A stretch of DNA of 64,000 bases, from NCBI GenBank assembly GCA_963730395.1, contig CAVSSK010000021.1, positions 558,001-622,000 of the forward strand, read 5' to 3'. This DNA comes from Bog-473 sp963730395. Its GTDB lineage: Bacteria; Actinomycetota; Acidimicrobiia; Acidimicrobiales; RAAP-2. How positions within the stretch are numbered: position 1 is the first letter of the stretch; each line of letters opens with the position of its first letter. The position numbers were made by a program, and so were the translations under genes. Of this stretch, positions 34,748-43,131 are shown piece by piece. The notes beneath the pieces were generated by a model that did no database searches, was not told the origin of the DNA, and was given only the letters and a program-made list of their open reading frames with translations.

Positions 34748-35203
34748 TTAGGGTGAGTGCTCCTGGCTCTCGTCGATCACGGCAGCATAGGAGCCACAGC
34801 CCAGCAAGGATCCGGCGGGGACCCGGCGGGCGCCAATGAGCAGATCCTCGAGAACGCCGGTGTCGGCGTCGAAGGTCACGTCGTCGAGTTCGCCGAGCTC
34901 GTGGCCTCGTTCGCTCAAGGCCCGCTTGCCGACGAGTTCGAGCTGCCCCGCGGCGGCAGCCTGTTCCAGGTTATCGGACGGGGGCCGGAGGGCGCCTTCG
35001 TCGACGACCATGACCGCATCAGGTCCATACCCGCTCAATTGCGCCCAATCGACTAGTTGAGCCTTCTTGCCTCGCCCGATGACAACGGCGGCGATGCGCC
35101 GTTGTCTTGCATCCACGAGCAGGTGCCTGACAGAGCCCAACTCCTTGGCACTTGACCGGCTCACGACTTTGCGGCCAACGGAATCCCGGAACGACTCGCT
35201 CAC
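34748..35203 (-). CDS. PRC-barrel domain protein
   Basis: 151 residues with two PRC-barrel-like halves: RKVVSRSSAKELGSVRHLLV and DARQRRIAAVVIGRG, then KRALSERGHELGELDDVTFD and DTGVLEDLLIGARRV. PRC-barrels bind RNA (RimM) or quinones/photosynthetic complexes; single proteins of this type in actinobacteria are of unknown role. Its start overlaps the stop of the next PRC-barrel gene (ATGA), making it the last gene of a three-gene operon. Confidence 0.78.
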   Translation of the reverse strand: MSESFRDSVGRKVVSRSSAKELGSVRHLLVDARQRRIAAVVIGRGKKAQLVDWAQLSGYGPDAVMVVDEGALRPPSDNLEQAAAAGQLELVGKRALSERGHELGELDDVTFDADTGVLEDLLIGARRVPAGSLLGCGSYAAVIDESQEHSP

Positions 35204-35760
35204 GTCATTCCCAATCGAGTCCGGAACTCGTCCACCGCCGCGCCGAGTCCGACGAGGTCGTCTTGGACGAACTCCTCGGTGATGTTCGGGACCACCAGCG
35301 CAACCCCTGAGACGGAAAGCTGCGCTGGCAGCGGGACGTAGCCTCGTCCACCCCCGGTCTTGTCGATCTGATAGCCAACCACCTCACCGCCGCTCCCAAC
35401 CACCAGAACCAAGTCGGCGACCTTACCCAGGCTCGCTCCCCCCTCGGTCAGGACGTCGTCTCCGAGCACGTTGCGCTCCGTAGCGGGATGACCGACGTCC
35501 TCGGGTGCGTCGTCGGGGGCAACGAGTTTGGACTCGTCGAGCACCATCACTGCGTGCTGGCCAATCGCATGGATCGCCTCGGCCGGAAGGACATCGCGGC
35601 TCCGACCGGCCAGGAAGCCCCGCTTGTTGAGGGTGAGACCGACCAGGCGACCAGCTTCGGGGCTGTAGATCACGTCGCGCACCTCGGCCACGTCCTCGCC
35701 GCCCTGGACCGTGACCACCGGAAGCCCACGGATCTGGGACGCGGTTATGAGCAGCCTCAT
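35200..35760 (-). CDS. PRC-barrel domain protein (two domains)
   Basis: 186 residues. First barrel: ITASQIRGLPVVTVQGGEDVAEVRDVIYSPEAGRLVGL. Second barrel: DVLTEGGASLGKVADLVLV with GEVVGYQIDKTGG. The C-terminal part (ALVVPNITEEFVQDDL) is short and acidic. It overlaps the tiny membrane gene upstream (ATGA) and the second PRC gene downstream (ATGA). No catalytic motif. Confidence 0.78.
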   Translation of the reverse strand: MRLLITASQIRGLPVVTVQGGEDVAEVRDVIYSPEAGRLVGLTLNKRGFLAGRSRDVLPAEAIHAIGQHAVMVLDESKLVAPDDAPEDVGHPATERNVLGDDVLTEGGASLGKVADLVLVVGSGGEVVGYQIDKTGGGRGYVPLPAQLSVSGVALVVPNITEEFVQDDLVGLGAAVDEFRTRLGMT

Positions 35761-35879
35761 CCTTTGTCCTTGGTTGCGATCACGCCTCCACCGCGCCGCC
35801 TTCGCCGAATGAGCACGAAAGCAACCGCGGCGACCACCAGGACGATGGCTACCAGTATCAGCCAGCCGATCGTGTCCAT
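35757..35879 (-). CDS. 40-residue single-pass membrane protein
   Basis: Starts MDTIGWLILVAIVLVVAAVAFV, a perfect single membrane helix, followed by the stop-transfer cluster IRRRRRGGG and a short hydrophilic end VIATKDKG. Its stop overlaps the PRC-barrel start by ATGA, which is strong support that this tiny frame is translated. It could tether the PRC-barrel proteins to the membrane. Confidence 0.6.
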   Translation of the reverse strand: MDTIGWLILVAIVLVVAAVAFVLIRRRRRGGGVIATKDKG

Positions 35880-36088
35880 CAGGAAGATGCTATCCCCTCG
35901 CCTTGCTCGGGGCACCGGTGCAAGTGGCTGAGCTTGTGCCGAATTGCCTCACCCTCCCGGCAATGTTTGGGGGCACCCCTGTGCGACGAGAACGTGCCGA
36001 AGGCCTCTACTTCGCCGCCTTGTGCTTGTGAAGAGAATGGGAGTAGCCACCCATTGGCGAATCAGGGCCCAACAGATGGGAGGACCAC

Positions 36089-36400
36089 ATGACCAGCACA
36101 AAGACTGGCTCCGGAAGCGCTGATCGGATCATCGAGTCATTTCGTGATACCGGGAACACCGCGCTGGAATCGGTGCGGAAGTTCCTTGACACCGTAAATG
36201 GTGCTTTTCCCGACGTGGGTGCAGACAACGGTCCGCGCCAGCGGATAATCGATTCGGCGTTCAAGATGACCGAGCAGCTTGTCGGCACGTCGGCCCAGCT
36301 TGCGGAGAAGATCGTAAAGGCGAGTCAGGACGCTCTGGGAGAGGAGCGTTCGGAGGCGAAGCGGGCTGCGGCGAAGAAGCCTGCGAAGCGGGCCGGGTAA
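36089..36400 (+). CDS. Helical protein with Lys/Ala-rich tail (phasin- or histone H1-like)
   Basis: 103 residues. Two amphipathic helices (DRIIESFRDTGNTALESVRKFL and AFKMTEQLVGTSAQLAEKIV, with regular hydrophobic spacing) are followed by a basic tail RSEAKRAAAKKPAKRAG. Such tails bind DNA or negatively charged surfaces; the helices recall phasin-like granule proteins. I cannot name the family. GGGAGGAC lies 6 nt before the ATG. Confidence 0.65.
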   Translation: MTSTKTGSGSADRIIESFRDTGNTALESVRKFLDTVNGAFPDVGADNGPRQRIIDSAFKMTEQLVGTSAQLAEKIVKASQDALGEERSEAKRAAAKKPAKRAG

Positions 36401-36711
36401 TAGGGCCCAAAGTTCGAAGGCGACAACTTTGCCACACACCCGGCGGACTGGGACACCCGCCACTCAATCCTGGGCAAGAAACTGCGCCGCAGCGACTGAC
36501 GGCCGGCGCTCTACCGTCCCCCGGGGGGGTGGGAAAACGGGAACGCTCGGCCGCGTCGCTGAGGACGACCCTATGAGGCTCGCCCCGGACGTCATGCAGT
36601 GCCCGCGAACGGCTGATGACACTGCAGGCGGCGGGTAACACCAGCGCGAAAACTGCCCCCCAGTACCAGCGGTATGGGATGGCCAATAAGCAGTCGGATA
36701 CTCCGCCGGTC
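36401..36711. other. Intergenic region without a recognised gene
   Basis: No convincing coding pattern on either strand. A C/G-run palindrome-like patch (CCCCCGGGGGGG near 36520) is the only visible structure. A hydrophobic open frame on the minus strand crosses both neighbouring genes and is probably chance. Confidence 0.5.
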
Positions 36712-37104
36712 TTAGCCCCGGGGTGCGAAGAACTCAAGTGCGATGTTGTCGGGATCTCGAAACGACAATGCCGAGTAGTAAGGCGTGTCCACGATGCCAC
36801 CGTTGGGGATGCCGAGTTCGTTCAGACGGATTTCCCATGCCTTTAACTCATCGCGGTTGGCACAGCCGAAAGCCAGATGATCGAGCCCCGGCCGCCGCTC
36901 GTTGAACGGCTCAGTGCTGTCCAAGTCAGGGAACTGAGTTACGCCAACGATTGTGCCGCCGGTAAGCCAAGCGACGCGCTGGAACGGACCTGTGTCCTCG
37001 TCAAGGATTGGGTCCGAGCCGAACAGATCCTTGTACCAAGGCACACTCCGTTCAAGGCTCGTAACCGTTAGCGCCACGTGAGTAATCGCAGGGAACTCAG
37101 GCAT
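36712..37104 (-). CDS. VOC (glyoxalase/dioxygenase) family protein
   Basis: 130 residues with two beta-alpha-beta-beta-beta modules: ITHVALTVTSLERSVPWYKDLFG (with the metal His) and PGLDHLAFGCANRDELKAWE, ending FRDPDNIALEFFAP (metal Glu). This His-His-Glu pattern suggests a metal-dependent lyase or dioxygenase. It may equally be a binding or resistance protein of the bleomycin type. A clear site before the ATG is AAGGGGAGAAAAGAG. Confidence 0.85.
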   Translation of the reverse strand: MPEFPAITHVALTVTSLERSVPWYKDLFGSDPILDEDTGPFQRVAWLTGGTIVGVTQFPDLDSTEPFNERRPGLDHLAFGCANRDELKAWEIRLNELGIPNGGIVDTPYYSALSFRDPDNIALEFFAPRG

Positions 37105-37405
37105 CTCTTTTCTCCCCTTCGCACCTCGTGGACGCGGCGGATGCTACCTCTTTGGCTGGCAACTCTCGGGGAGTTAAAGCTATCTGGCAGCACCAGTCGC
37201 CGCGCTAACCGAGGCCCCAGTCCCGGCGGTCGGGGGGCAGGGCCCCAACCGGGACAGGTGGCAAGGATCGACACTTGGCAGTCTGCGATGTGACCTTTGC
37301 TCCTACGTGATGCTGGTGGCGCCGTTCAAGATTGGAAATGCCAGGTGGTCAGCGACGCCGTCTGTGGCCAGATGAGGTGACCGTGATCCTTGTGGAGGCA
37401 CTCCT
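37105..37405. other. Intergenic region without a recognised gene
   Basis: Divergent gap between the VOC and YceI genes. I see no credible short gene, RNA or strong hairpin; a regulatory role is possible but nothing specific is visible. Confidence 0.5.
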
Positions 37406-37930
37406 GTGACATTGCCCAATCAGACCTCAGTCGACTTGGGTGACTTCGTTGGCAAATGGGTGCTCGATCCTGACCGGACGTCGATCGTCTTTCACACCAA
37501 GGCCTTCTGGGTGGTCCCGGTGAAAGGGACGGCCAAGGCGATCGAAGGAGCCGGAACCGTGGGTGCCGACGGCAGCATCAGTGGGACTTTGGTCGTTGAT
37601 GCGGCATCGATCGACACCAAACTCAAGAGGCGCGACGCCCACCTGCGTACGGCCGACTTTTTCGAGGTCGAGAGGTTTCCAGCGATCTCTTTCGAGGCGA
37701 CCAGCGGCCGTCTGGCAGGCTCGGGCCAGCTGGAACTAGCCGGAACCCTCACTGTCCGCGATCAGACGAGGCCGCTGGCCGTAATGGCCGACTTCAGCGT
37801 CGCTACCGACACGGTGACCATCTCGACCGAGGTTGCCATCGACCGGAGTGAGTGGGGGCTGTCTTTGACCCCGTTCGGGGCCGGACTAAAGAACAGGGTC
37901 ATGGTCAGCGCCCAATTCAGAAAGGCCTGA
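37406..37930 (+). CDS. YceI family protein
   Basis: 174 residues. GKWVLDPDRTSIVFHTKAFWVVPVKG is the standard YceI entry, then RDAHLRTADFFEVERFPAISFEA and GTLTVRDQTRPLAV with SEWGLSLTPFGAGL near the end. No signal peptide. The fold binds isoprenoid or fatty ligands in a barrel. More typical of the family than the YceI gene at 0.7-1.2 kb. The start GTG/ATG region reads CTCCTGTGACATTG; the start at 37406 is GTG. Confidence 0.87.
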   Translation: MTLPNQTSVDLGDFVGKWVLDPDRTSIVFHTKAFWVVPVKGTAKAIEGAGTVGADGSISGTLVVDAASIDTKLKRRDAHLRTADFFEVERFPAISFEATSGRLAGSGQLELAGTLTVRDQTRPLAVMADFSVATDTVTISTEVAIDRSEWGLSLTPFGAGLKNRVMVSAQFRKA

Positions 37931-38122
37931 TCGCAAAGGCCGCCTATCCATTCAGCCTCCAGGTCGCTTCTCGGTGCAGACAAGCGGTGGACCCTCAGAG
38001 AAGTATCAATGTATGGGGGCACCCTGAGCAGATTGAGCGCATCCCGAGTACGGTCGGCAGCCAGCTCAAGTGGACTACCCGGCGATCTGAAGTACCAGGG
38101 CGCGGCAGAAGGAGGAGTTTCG

Positions 38123-38545
38123 ATGGCTCGTGATGAGTACCTGCAACACCTTGCGTCTGTTCCCCTGTTCTCGAAGTGCACCAAGAGGCAACTTGAGGAG
38201 ATTGGCGAAGTGGCTACCGAACTGATCCTTCCTGCCGGGAAGGTTCTCGCTCGTCAGGGTGATGTCGGTTTTGAAATATTCATACTCATCGATGGGACCG
38301 CGTCAGTGACACGCGATGGACAGCGCGTGGCGACACTCACTGCTGGCGATGTCGTGGGGGAACTGGCCGTCATTTCGGGTCACCCTCGCAACGCCACGGT
38401 GGTGGCCGAAACAGAACTGCGAATTTTGGATCTCACTCATGCTGGCTTGGACCAACTTCTTGACGACATTCCCGGTCTCGCTAAGCACCTGCTTTACGAG
38501 GTCACGGCCCGGTTGGTAGCAGCGACCCCAGAGGACGCACGCTAA
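38123..38545 (+). CDS. Cyclic nucleotide-binding domain protein
   Basis: 140 residues. YLQHLASVPLFSKCTKRQLEEIG leads into the CNB fold; LTAGDVVGELAVISGHPRNATVV is the phosphate-binding cassette (the usual Arg is Asn or shifted, so cyclic nucleotide affinity is uncertain). C-terminal helices end at AATPEDAR. No effector domain. AAGGAGGAG lies 6 nt before the ATG, which is why I take 38123 rather than the longer open frame. Confidence 0.83.
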   Translation: MARDEYLQHLASVPLFSKCTKRQLEEIGEVATELILPAGKVLARQGDVGFEIFILIDGTASVTRDGQRVATLTAGDVVGELAVISGHPRNATVVAETELRILDLTHAGLDQLLDDIPGLAKHLLYEVTARLVAATPEDAR

Positions 38546-38548
38546 GAG

Positions 38549-38577
38549 GGGGTCCCTGGGGTCCCTGGGGTATCCCC
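38549..38577. repeat. GGGGTCCCT tandem repeat ending in a hairpin
   Basis: GGGGTCCCT occurs twice (38549-38557, 38558-38566), followed by GGGG-TAT-CCCC (38567-38577) flanked by T and A, a 5-bp hairpin. It lies 3 nt after the stop of the CNB gene and may act as a terminator without a U-tract. Confidence 0.45.
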
Positions 38578-38597
38578 ATGGTGCGGTAGGGGGCACC

Positions 38598-38839
38598 TCA
38601 CCTAGCGCCCACACGCCCACACTGCCGCAGCCCGGTCAAGGCGTCGAGGTGGTCGGGACAGGCCCAGATTCGGAACCAGCGGTCACCTTTGGGGGGGGGG
38701 GGAACCAGCGCCCCGTCCCCGAGGGTGCCTCGGGGCAGTCGTTGGCCTGGAGCTGCTCGTCGTACATCATTTGCCAGCACCGGCCTCGCTCGGCGATAAG
38801 GCCGGGGCAGGGGCCGCCTCGGTCAGGCATCTGGGCCAT
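38598..38839 (-). pseudogene. Small Cys-rich hypothetical protein, frame broken at a 12-G run
   Basis: N-terminal frame: MPDRGGPCPGLIAERGRC, then QMMYDEQLQANDCPEAP; after the homopolymer the other frame continues KGDRWFRIWACPDHLDALTG to the stop at 38598. Joined, it gives about 80 residues with four Cys (CP, RC, DCP, ACP), a plausible metal- or nucleic-acid-binding micro-protein with many relatives in my impression of actinobacterial genomes, but I cannot name it. One C more or two fewer in the run restores the frame, so homopolymer error or phase variation are both possible. Confidence 0.55.
38691..38702. repeat. Poly-G tract (12 nt)
   Basis: Twelve consecutive G on the plus strand, the longest homopolymer seen in the window. 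It sits inside the small Cys-rich frame on the minus strand and causes its frame change. Confidence 0.85.
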
Positions 38840-39000
38840 AGCTTCGGAGGGTGCACGCCGAGCCACCTGTCAGGGGTCGCCTTCGGCTCCTGAGCAGATT
38901 TGCCATTCGCTTTGTATCGTGCTGCACGGGCGAGTTCTCAGCCGTCGCTCGCCCTCACAGAAGCTCCGCGCTCAACGGAGGCACATCTCAAGGAGAGACC

Positions 39001-39312
39001 ATGAGCCATTTACAGTTGTCACGAACAAGGCCGATTCCCGAGGCGTGGCAGGACATCTCCGACGAGCAGAACGATGCCCAGACCGCGGCCATCTACCAGG
39101 TGATCGCCAAGCACAAGGGCGACGTGGCGGTTGTGAGTTACTCCCCGAGCCAGATGGCACTGACCTCGGTGATCGAGTACCCGGACGAGAAGTCTGCGCA
39201 GCGCAGCGTGGCCGAGATCCTCGCCCTCAACACTCTCGAGTTCGTGTCGATCGAGACGCTCTGGGACGTCGTTGAATGGGTCGGAATGGTGCGTGCAGCC
39301 AGCAACACCTGA
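39001..39312 (+). CDS. Small ferredoxin-fold-like hypothetical protein
   Basis: 103 residues, MSHLQLSRTRPIPEAWQDIS at the start. The middle (TAAIYQVIAKHKGDVAVVSYSPSQM) and TSVIEYPDEKSAQRSVAEILAL alternate strands and helices as in the GYD/DUF3303 small dimeric proteins. No catalytic residues are clear. AAGGAGAGACC precedes the ATG, a strong site. I regard it as a real gene of unknown function. Confidence 0.7.
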   Translation: MSHLQLSRTRPIPEAWQDISDEQNDAQTAAIYQVIAKHKGDVAVVSYSPSQMALTSVIEYPDEKSAQRSVAEILALNTLEFVSIETLWDVVEWVGMVRAASNT

Positions 39313-39416
39313 TCGGAGCAATCAGGAGTGAACGCCGTGCCGACTGGGACCTGCCCGTAGGGCTCCGGCTCAGGTCACCAGTCTGAAACGCGCGGTGTCC
39401 GTTGTCAGCTCACAGG

Positions 39417-40340
39417 TCAGGCGAACATTGACTCGCGATGGCGCAGGATGGCGCAGAGGGTTTCGTTGTAAGGGGCTACGAGCCCGAGCTCGTGGCTCAG
39501 TGCGACCACCTGTCCGTTGATGACCTCCACCTCCGAGGGCCGTCGGGCGAGGTGGTCCAGGCGCATCGATGGGCTGGCGTTGGGGATCGTGGAGGCGAAG
39601 TCGGTCACGTACTGCAGCGGATCGTCGAAAGTGAATTCGATTCCCTTGGTGACGCCGAGCCGGTGGGCTTCTGAGGTGCAGCCGAGGGCCACTCTCCAGG
39701 CCCCGGGGTCCGACATCAGCCCACCCACCGTGACGTCGAAGACCGCGCACGGAGCGCTGAGCGTGACGTTGCAGAGGAACTTCTCCCAGATCATGAGGGT
39801 CACGTCGTCGAAGGCTCGGACATTGAAGCCGGCGTCATCCCATGCCTGCTCGATTCGTTGGACCCGGTCCGTGATGCCACCGTGCATCTCACCGATTCTG
39901 ATGAGTCGCATGCCTTCGTGGTGCACCTGTCCCGGCTCGGGTATCGACGACCCAAATCCTTCGGCGATGCCGATCAGGATGTGCTCCTGCGGGATGTGGC
40001 GCGCCACCCGCTCGCCCGCACCCAGCCCGTTCTGAAACGCCATGACCACAGTGTCAGGCTCGAGCAGCGGTGCGATCTCCGCCGCCACCTCATCGACGGC
40101 GGACGCCTTTGTGGCGATGACCCACACGTCACAGATTCCGGCATCTCGCGGTGAACGTCCGACGTGGAGGTTGTCGACGACGAAGCTGCCGCTGGCACCC
40201 GAGACGCTCAGTCCGTGGGTCGCGATGGTGTCGATGTGTTCCTGCCATGTGTCGATGGCCCAGACCTCGTGTCCCGCCTTGGCGAGGAGGCTGGCATATA
40301 CCGAGCCCATGGCCCCTGTTCCGACAATTGCGATCTTCAT
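39417..40340 (-). CDS. Ketopantoate reductase family (PanE/ApbA-like)
   Basis: 307 residues. Rossmann start MKIAIVGTGAMGSVYASLLAKAG (GxGxxG), cofactor-side VIATKASAVDEVAAEIAPLL, then FQNGLGAGERVA and a C-terminal helical domain with EKFLCNVTLSAPCAVFDVTVGGL, carrying the catalytic Lys (EKFL), and SMRLDHLARRPSEVEVING (the usual SMLQDV-like catalytic and substrate block). NADPH-dependent reduction of 2-dehydropantoate or a related 2-oxo acid. No other pantothenate genes nearby, so another 2-oxo acid is possible. Confidence 0.87.
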   Translation of the reverse strand: MKIAIVGTGAMGSVYASLLAKAGHEVWAIDTWQEHIDTIATHGLSVSGASGSFVVDNLHVGRSPRDAGICDVWVIATKASAVDEVAAEIAPLLEPDTVVMAFQNGLGAGERVARHIPQEHILIGIAEGFGSSIPEPGQVHHEGMRLIRIGEMHGGITDRVQRIEQAWDDAGFNVRAFDDVTLMIWEKFLCNVTLSAPCAVFDVTVGGLMSDPGAWRVALGCTSEAHRLGVTKGIEFTFDDPLQYVTDFASTIPNASPSMRLDHLARRPSEVEVINGQVVALSHELGLVAPYNETLCAILRHRESMFA

Positions 40341-40583
40341 CTCATCCTCTGGACACGCGGCTCACGAGCAACGAAGTGCTTCCCAATTCGATCGTCCCTT
40401 CTGCTTGATCACAAGTCGCCGGGCGAAACTCGTCCAGCGAGTCGCTCGACGGTCTTGATGGCGCCATCGGTACCAAGGAGATACTACGGAATCATCCGAA
40501 CCGAAGAAGAAGCGCGACACCCCGCGACCCGGACCCGCTCGACCAGGCCGAGCCGGCACTACGGAGACACGCTCCCGCCGTCA

Positions 40584-42304
40584 TCACAGGTCGACTGGGC
40601 GGTCCGGAATGACGGCGTCGAGGATCCCGAGATGTACCACGCGCGACCCGATTCCCCTGCTGCGCAACATGGCGATGAAGGAGCTCTCGGTGTAAGTCCC
40701 GGGTCCCTGTTGATCACCAAGGGCCAGGTCCGCGCCGGTGATGTGCGCCGGTGCGGAGAACAGCCACGCGGGCTGACGCGAATGCTGGACGGTGGCGAAG
40801 ATGGCCTGGGATCGGATGGCGTCGAGTGGCGACGGTGTCACCACGATCGACGGGTCGAGATAATCGATGTTGTACGCGGTCCAGTAATCCGCGTAGGCGT
40901 CCCCTATATGTGCCCTGTGCATTTCCGCGATGGAAGCCTCCAAGTTCTGATCGGGGTTGTGCCACCCGGAGAACAAGGCATCGAACCCGCTGTGCAGCGA
41001 TGCAGACGTGCTGGCGAATTGGGCGTTCACGCCGGACTGGGCCAGCGTGAGAAGGGTTCCAATGGCCACGGTGACCAGTAGCGCGGCGGTGACACCGCTG
41101 GTCCGCATCGGAGGACTCCACCGCCCATGGCGTGCTGCTGGGCGGACCCCCGGCATTTCCCGTGAGAGCATCGACGCCGTCGCAAAGACGACGATCACGA
41201 TCAGGAAGCTGAGGTCGACTCCGTAGCGGTCATCGATCCAGTACGTCACCTTCGAATTGGCAGAGAGGAGGAACGGGAACGTCACGACCCCGACGCCACA
41301 GGCGATGAGTCCGAGCTCCTTCCTGTTGCGGATGAAGAGCAGCGTGGCGCCGAAGAGCGACGCCACCACGATGATCATGCCGCCCACGAAGAGCAGCTTT
41401 CCAAGAGTTGATCCCCGACCCACGAGCCATCGAACAAGTACTTCAAGCTGAACTCGATGGGAAGGAAGTCATGGAGGAAGATGCTGAATCGGTGCCCGAG
41501 CCCTTGAGACTGCGCGACACCCGTGGAAAGGGATGGGAAGCCGGAGGTTGCGTTGGTGTAGAGCCAGGGCAGGGCGCCAAGGAGGGCTCCTGCACCGAGG
41601 ATCGCCAGTCGCCGGACGCTGCACCAGCGTCGCACGGAGCCGACGAGCACGATGGCCGTCGGGAGCACGAAGTAGATGATTTCGGGAGACGCCCAGAAAC
41701 CCAGCCCCGCCACCAGGCCGAGGGAGAGCATCGAGAAGTCCCGGGTGTGCCCGTGCTCGACGCGGATGGCCATCCAGATCATTGCCAGGCCGAGAAGGAG
41801 CGACACGAAGTGAAAGCCGAGCTCGCGCGCCGAGTTCCAGACGGCTGCATACGGCCAGACCCAAGCCATGGCGCCGGCCAGCCACCCCACCCTGCGGTCT
41901 GAGCAGAGCTCGGTCACGATGCACCCAACGACGACCGCCGCCAATCCCGAGAGAAGCACCGACGTGAGGTTGATCCCGAACGCGCCGGGGACGACGTAAT
42001 TCACGGCCGCGACGAGGTAGGGCTCGACACCTCCGTACGACTGGTCCCAGTAGAAGGTGAGCACATGCCCGTGCTCTATTTGTCGCCCCATGAGGCCGAC
42101 GACGGCCGTGTCTCCGAAGAGCGGTGTGTGAACGAGCAGCCAGAGTCTCTCGAGCGCCCCGACGATGACCGCGAGTGCGGTCACGGTGCCGACGGCCAGG
42201 TCCAATCCCCGCCATCCGCTCGCCGTCGTCGCCCGGTCGGCGGTATGGGATGCAGCCGCATCCGTCTCGGCGGCCGGTGCTGCCTGGGATGTGAGGTCAG
42301 TCAT
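40584..42304 (-). pseudogene. GT-C-fold membrane glycosyltransferase-like protein (one frameshift)
   Basis: A multi-pass membrane protein of about 573 residues split at about 41413. The N-terminal half has LFGDTAVVGLMGRQIEHGHVLTFYWDQSYGG (the acidic first loop expected in ArnT/PMT-like GT-C enzymes) and many helices. The C-terminal half begins GRGSTLGKLLFVGG and ends in a soluble domain (PAWLFSAPAHITGADLA). The break lies in a run of four Gs; five Gs would restore VGGSTLGKLL, so a homopolymer deletion is the simplest cause. The start is uncertain (ATG 42304, 42340 or 42358). Likely uses a lipid-linked sugar. Confidence 0.75.
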
Positions 42305-42429
42305 GAGTCGGTGGGCGCCACCCGGGGAACGGTGGGTCATGGGGACCGACAGCTGCAATGCGCGACTGCCGTGACGGGGAGACGACGGTAGCAGTAGGCC
42401 GGCCGTGGCGGCCGTCGCCGGCGCAGCGT

Positions 42430-43131
42430 CTACGCCGCGTCAAGGGTCGATGGCGCCGTCCGGCGCAAAATTCGTAGGCTCCCGCAGGCTCCGTCCTCGA
42501 CGAATTCCCCCGACTCGAGAGCGGCGCAGTAGAGCTCGTAGGGCGGGCGCCCGCCGTCCGCCGGATCCGGGAACACGTCGTGGATGGCCAGCCATCCCCC
42601 TCGGGCGACGTGCGGTGCCCATCCCCGGAAGTCAGCCCAGGCGGGTTCCTCCCCGTGGCCGCCGTCGATGAAGCAGAAGGACAGTGGCCTGTCCCAGCGC
42701 GCCGCGACGGTAGGGGAGTCACCGACGATGCCGACGACCGACGCCTCGAGCCCGGCGGCGGCGATGGTCCGCCGCCAGTGCAGGAGTGTGTCGATCCGTC
42801 CTGCGTCGGGATCGACGAGGTCGGGCTCGTGGTACAGCCATCCGGGCTGGTTCTCCTCCGAGCCCCGGTGATGGTCGACCGAGAGCAACACCGCCCCGGT
42901 GGCCTCGGCGGCCGCACCGAGGTACACGGTGGACTTCCCGCACCACGCGCCGATCTCCACGAAGGTGGGGGGCGTCGCGTCCGGAACCTGCTCCCGCCCC
43001 GCCCGGAGGGCAGCGTCGAAGAGCGCCTCTCCCTCGTCGTCGGGCATGAAGCCGCGAGTGCGGCGTGCCGTCTCGAAGAGCGTGTGCACCCTTTCGGGAT
43101 CGGGGCCGCCGCCGCGCGGCGCCTGGGCCAT
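42430..43131 (-). CDS. Class I SAM-dependent methyltransferase (Methyltransf_24-like)
   Basis: 233 residues. FVEIGAWCGKSTVYLGAAAE is SAM motif I; VLLSVDHHRGSEENQPGW carries the acidic motif II; CFIDGGHGEEPAWADFRGW and GGWLAIHDVFPDP are the later motifs with the D-G-x-H metal-like set typical of Methyltransf_24. Acceptor unknown; related enzymes act on sugars or natural products. Its start codon overlaps the aminopeptidase stop (TGATG). Confidence 0.85.
   Translation of the reverse strand: MAQAPRGGGPDPERVHTLFETARRTRGFMPDDEGEALFDAALRAGREQVPDATPPTFVEIGAWCGKSTVYLGAAAEATGAVLLSVDHHRGSEENQPGWLYHEPDLVDPDAGRIDTLLHWRRTIAAAGLEASVVGIVGDSPTVAARWDRPLSFCFIDGGHGEEPAWADFRGWAPHVARGGWLAIHDVFPDPADGGRPPYELYCAALESGEFVEDGACGSLRILRRTAPSTLDAA

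Noticed and set aside
36261..36800. Minus-strand frame with a hydrophobic segment (YRWYWGAVFALVLPAACSV)
   Set aside because: It overlaps the 3' ends of two supported genes, lacks a ribosome site and has no protein-like composition outside the hydrophobic stretch.
38691..38702. Poly-G tract as a proven phase-variation switch
   Set aside because: Kept only as a possibility; with several indel errors evident in this sequence, homopolymer miscounting is the simpler explanation.
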